Below are positions 61,542-64,000 of a stretch of 64,000 nucleotides of DNA, piece after piece. The notes beneath the pieces are model-generated. The model worked only from the letters and a program-made list of their open reading frames with translations. It had not been told where the DNA came from and ran no database searches. Each line of letters starts with the position of its first letter. Position 1 is the stretch's first letter. The stretch is from PWXP01 sp034005525 (GTDB lineage Bacteria > Planctomycetota > Planctomycetia > Pirellulales > Thermoguttaceae). The stretch lies in the NCBI GenBank assembly GCA_034005525.1, contig JAVEUP010000001.1:1-64000 (forward strand), read 5' to 3'. Made by a program: the position numbers and the translations under genes.

Positions 61542-62504
61542 ATGAGTGAGTTTAACGGCATTTCACGACGCGGGTTTCTCGGTGCATCGCTGGCAGCGGC
61601 CGGCGCGGTTCATGCGGCGGCGCAGGACGCGGCAGATGCCGACCCGCCGCTCGAAGACGATTCCATGCCTTGCGGAATGCTCGGTACTGCGAAGCTCAGC
61701 CGGGTCTTCCTCGGCGGCAACCTGATTGGCGGCTACATGCACGCCCGCGATCTCAGCTACGTGAACCAACTGTTCCGCGCCTATGCCACCGAGGAGAAGA
61801 TCATCGAAACGCTGAAGATCGCCGCCGACAACGGGATCAATACCGTGTTCGAAACGGGAGCCGCGGCGGTCGATGCGTACAACAAGAAGTACAACGGCAG
61901 CATGCGGTTCATCCCGCACATCCGTCCCGACGCAACGGAGCACCAGCTTGAGGAGGACATCAAGTTGAAGGTCGACCTCGGCGCGGTCGCGCTGTATTGC
62001 TGGGGCGCGCAATCGGACGATTTGGTTCGCACCGGGCAAGTGGGGAAGATCGCCAGGGCGGTCGAAATTGCCAAACGCTACGGCGTGCCGGTGGGCGTGG
62101 GCGGGCATTCGCTGCAAGTGCCCGTCCAGTGCGAGAGGGAGAAGGTCCCTTGCGACTTCTACGTAAAGACGCTGCACACCGACAACTACCCCTCGGCCAC
62201 CCCGAAGGAGCTGCGCAAAGACTTCATGTGGAGCACGGGCGGCGAAGGGTTCTACGACAATATGTGGTGCATCGACTGCGAGGAAACGGTGGAGTTCTTC
62301 AAGGCGGTCGAGAAGCCCTGGGTCGCGTTCAAAGTATTGGCCGCTGGCGCGCTGAGGCCGCGGCAGGCGTTCGCCCACGCCTTCAGCAACGGCGCCGATT
62401 TCATCGCCGTCGGCATGTTCGACTTCCAGGTGAAGCAGAACTGCGACATGATCAAACGCGTCGTCGCGCGCGAACAGAACCGGCAGCGGCCCTGGCGCGC
62501 GTAA
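61542..62504 (+). CDS. Tat-exported TIM-barrel-like protein
   Basis: 320 residues from an ATG with GGAGG 8 nt upstream. It has a twin-arginine signal (ISRRGFLGASLAAAGAVHAAA). The mature part begins with MPCGMLGTAKLSRVFLGGNLIGGYMHARD, which resembles the opening strand of aldo/keto reductases (G-x-T-x-x-x-S-x-x-x-x-G). ADNGINTVFETGAAAVDAY, AVALYCWGAQSDDLVRTGQ and RYGVPVGVGGHSLQ fit successive barrel strands. A canonical AKR Asp-Tyr-Lys-His set was not identified, so activity is unclear. Several cysteines lie near residues 200-250 (CEREKVPCDF, MWCIDCEE) and could bind metal. It is monocistronic. Confidence 0.65.
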   Translation: MSEFNGISRRGFLGASLAAAGAVHAAAQDAADADPPLEDDSMPCGMLGTAKLSRVFLGGNLIGGYMHARDLSYVNQLFRAYATEEKIIETLKIAADNGINTVFETGAAAVDAYNKKYNGSMRFIPHIRPDATEHQLEEDIKLKVDLGAVALYCWGAQSDDLVRTGQVGKIARAVEIAKRYGVPVGVGGHSLQVPVQCEREKVPCDFYVKTLHTDNYPSATPKELRKDFMWSTGGEGFYDNMWCIDCEETVEFFKAVEKPWVAFKVLAAGALRPRQAFAHAFSNGADFIAVGMFDFQVKQNCDMIKRVVAREQNRQRPWRA

Positions 62505-63095
62505 GGGCTCGCGAAGGAATAAATGGCCGATCTTGGCGCGGCGAGGACAAGGCTGCGAAGGAAGGCGAAGCAGACATATTGCTTATACGTCGATGCAGCC
62601 TGACGCCTGCAGCCGTCGCCGCAGCCCGTTCAAAATCGGCCAGTTATTTATTCGCGGGCCCTAAAGCGGGGTGAAACAACAGACTACCGGACGTGTCAAA
62701 CGGCGGTCAGTATCTTGGTCCGGTTGCCCCGGACGGGCAGCGTGAGACATCTGCACGGCGGCCGCCCCAGCGACGTGCCGATTCCGTCTACAAGGCGCCC
62801 ATGAGGCGCATTGTCCGGAGGACTGAAGGTCCGCCGGCCTCGTGTACACGCAGTTTTCCCGGCCAAAGGCGGGAATCATCGGCTGCTTGCTCTGCAAACA
62901 GGGCCAACGGCACGAAACGTGCTCAGGCAGACAGCGGGTCAGGCCGCTCGGCGAGGTAAAGGGCTATTCGCTCGGGCAGGCGATGGGCGGCGATTCCGGG
63001 CAGGGGCATTGGACTTCGAAGACGCTCTACCCCCGCGACTGAATCGCGGCCTTAGCGCCACCACGATTCTACCACTTTGTTCCAGGAGGTGTTGT
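62505..63095. other. 590-bp region without recognisable gene
   Basis: Short frames here have no start signals and no protein-like composition. Small hairpins occur (for example CCGCGA-ctgaa-TCGCGG near 63031-63047). Nothing resembling a tRNA or a known RNA family was seen. Confidence 0.5.
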
Positions 63096-63365
63096 ATGAC
63101 ACGAGTGCTTGCTATGCTGGTTGTTGCCGTCGCGGTGCTGGTGCTGGTTGCCGGCGATGCGATGGCTGGAAAAGGCCCACTCGACGGTTGCGGAACGTAC
63201 GAGCAACTCCGCCAGAGGCTCCAGGAGCCGGCTGACGACCAGGGCCAGACCTGCGACGGCGTCCAAATTCAGCAGCGCGACCGCGACTGCTGGATCGACG
63301 ACGAACCACCCGTTCCAGACGATTGCGACGGCTTGTTCTGGCGTTGGCTTTGGGGGATGGATTAG
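63096..63365 (+). CDS. Small secreted Cys-containing protein
   Basis: 89 residues, with a perfect AGGAGG 8 nt before the ATG. A signal peptide (VLAMLVVAVAVLVLVAGDAMA) is followed by a 65-residue acidic mature part with four cysteines (near 32, 53, 65 and 77), suggesting two disulfides, and an unusual aromatic C-terminus (GLFWRWLWGMD). No family is recognised. A 11-bp hairpin 40 bp downstream may terminate transcription. Confidence 0.65.
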   Translation: MTRVLAMLVVAVAVLVLVAGDAMAGKGPLDGCGTYEQLRQRLQEPADDQGQTCDGVQIQQRDRDCWIDDEPPVPDDCDGLFWRWLWGMD

Positions 63366-63404
63366 CTAGCCCCGGGCGACGTCTCTTCAGCGGCCAATCG
63401 GCGA

Positions 63405-63433
63405 GCAAGGGCTGCCGTGCAAGCAGCCCTTGC
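63405..63433 (+). terminator. Hairpin downstream of the small secreted protein gene
   Basis: GCAAGGGCTGC and GCAGCCCTTGC form an 11-bp perfect stem with a 7-nt loop. There is no T-run after it, so termination efficiency is uncertain. Confidence 0.45.
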
Positions 63434-63470
63434 GGCAATGACGACCGCGAGAGCGGATCAACAGCAAGAA

Positions 63471-63561
63471 GGGTCAGGACTGTTATCGGCGTGCCCCAGC
63501 GGGTCCCTTGGCAGATGGGACGCGCCCCAACCGCGCCACTCGGGCAAAACAGTTCTGACCC
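63471..63561. repeat. MITE-like inverted repeat, about 91 bp
   Basis: Ends GGGTCAGGACTGTT (63471-63484) and AACAGTTCTGACCC (63548-63561) are inverted with one mismatch. Such 'GGGTCAGGACTGTT' ends are of the type I associate with REP elements mobilised by TnpA-REP (RAYT) transposases. No transposase gene is present. It abuts the stop codon of the partial beta-helix gene. Confidence 0.6.
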
Positions 63562-63567
63562 CCATTT

Positions 63568-64000
63568 CTATTTGGAGGTGACTTCATCGGCGCCGCCGCG
63601 GGCTTCTTCGCCGTCGATCCATACCTCGCCGCCGCGGTCGACCCAGGCGGGGGCGGTGTCGCCCAGCAGGTTGCTGTTGTGGATGCGAGTGAGCGAATAG
63701 GGCAGCGTGAGCACCTGCGCCTCGCCGTTGGTGCCTACGAGGCAGGCATCGACGTCCACCGACGAGGCGCCGCCGACGGAAATGCCCGCCCGCGCGTTGC
63801 CCCGGCAAGTAAGCCCGGCAAGATAGACGTCGCGAGCGCTGTTGTGGGCGCTGATGCCGTCAAGCTGGAAGCCCTGGACGGTCAGATCGAGGATGGCCAC
63901 GCGCTCGACGTGGTAGAGCGTTATGCCCACCGGCAGGTCGGCGTAGGTGAGGGCGTAATCGTCGGGCAGTCTGGTCTTCTCGACACAGAAGTAAATGTAC
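63568..64000 (-). CDS. Right-handed beta-helix protein, C-terminal part
   Basis: The frame is open to the right edge, so only the last about 143 residues are seen. The sequence shows successive parallel beta-helix rungs: VAILDLTVQGFQLDGISAHN, SARDVYLAGLTCRGNARAGIS and SVDVDACLVGTNGEAQVL, ending DEVTSK. This is typical of pectate-lyase-like or NosD-like extracellular proteins. No catalytic residues can be assigned from the fragment. Its stop lies 6 bp from a MITE-like inverted repeat. Confidence 0.7.
   Translation of the reverse strand, partial: YIYFCVEKTRLPDDYALTYADLPVGITLYHVERVAILDLTVQGFQLDGISAHNSARDVYLAGLTCRGNARAGISVGGASSVDVDACLVGTNGEAQVLTLPYSLTRIHNSNLLGDTAPAWVDRGGEVWIDGEEARGGADEVTSK

Noticed and set aside
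1..64000. CRISPR arrays, rRNA and tRNA genes
   Set aside because: No regularly spaced direct repeats with spacers, no rRNA-like conserved blocks and no cloverleaf with the usual GTTCRANNC arm were found by eye. The tandem repeats present are short heptads.

Overview
The window reads as a chromosomal segment of a high-GC member of the Planctomycetota, most likely class Planctomycetia and possibly from a metagenome assembly. The evidence is combined rather than single: PEP-CTERM proteins with autotransporter-type beta-strand repeats, a Cys-type sulfatase, a Tat-exported Gfo/Idh oxidoreductase, a short 'NPYESP' protein remnant, membrane-anchored prenyltransferase-fold proteins, tandem csrA genes and a lysine-rich bL33. 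No rRNA, tRNA or CRISPR array was found.

Layout. 1-1.9 kb: right end of a phage structural cassette (protease/scaffold C-terminus, major capsid protein, small zinc ribbon). 2.3-7.8 kb, minus strand: glycine cleavage operon gcvT-gcvH-gcvPA-gcvPB ending in a lipoate-protein ligase. 8.1-10.3 kb: secreted two-domain glycoside-hydrolase-like/DUF1593 protein. 10.6-14.9 kb: SWIM zinc-finger protein translationally overlapping a large HEAT-like protein, the least understood conserved module here. 15-17.7 kb: Ca2+-type P-ATPase, with a gcvT-like fragment at its 3' side. 18-25.7 kb, plus strand: PGPGW membrane protein, SGNH hydrolase, UroD-like protein, two csrA genes, Gfo/Idh oxidoreductase, GDP-mannose dehydratase and a methyltransferase. 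25.8-37.8 kb, minus strand: sulfatase, zinc-ribbon membrane protein, truncated sodium symporter, cdsA, plsC, UDP-glucuronate decarboxylase, birA and pyruvate carboxylase. 38-45.5 kb: LysR regulator, beta-helix/PDZ protein and a tandem array of two near-identical membrane-anchored toroid-fold proteins plus the stub of a third. 45.9-48.5 kb: rpmG-recJ-pcm. 48.6-49.8 kb: membrane metallophosphoesterase. 50.1-57.1 kb: complete peptide ABC transporter operon whose two permeases carry large lineage-type insertions. 57.3-61.2 kb: two PEP-CTERM beta-strand proteins, one broken. 61.5-64 kb: Tat-exported TIM-barrel-like protein, small Cys-rich secreted protein and a partial beta-helix protein.

How the genes work together. 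Two cofactor logics stand out: lipoate ligase is encoded with the lipoylated GcvH, and biotin ligase is encoded directly behind biotin-dependent pyruvate carboxylase. The extracellular set (sulfatase, glycoside-hydrolase-like protein, SGNH hydrolase, beta-helix proteins, oligopeptide importer, sodium symporter) suits a heterotroph degrading sulfated or complex polysaccharide and protein. Gmd, UDP-xylose synthesis, PlsC and CdsA supply envelope precursors.

The most distinctive non-coding feature is a family of five ~140-180 bp imperfect palindromes (near 2.1, 24.5, 30.1, 33.4 and 57.1 kb), all lying between gene blocks. Three other kinds of inverted repeat and one set of heptanucleotide repeats are also present. 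Several genes show recent damage: the symporter C-terminus, the NPYESP remnant, the third array copy and one PEP-CTERM gene.
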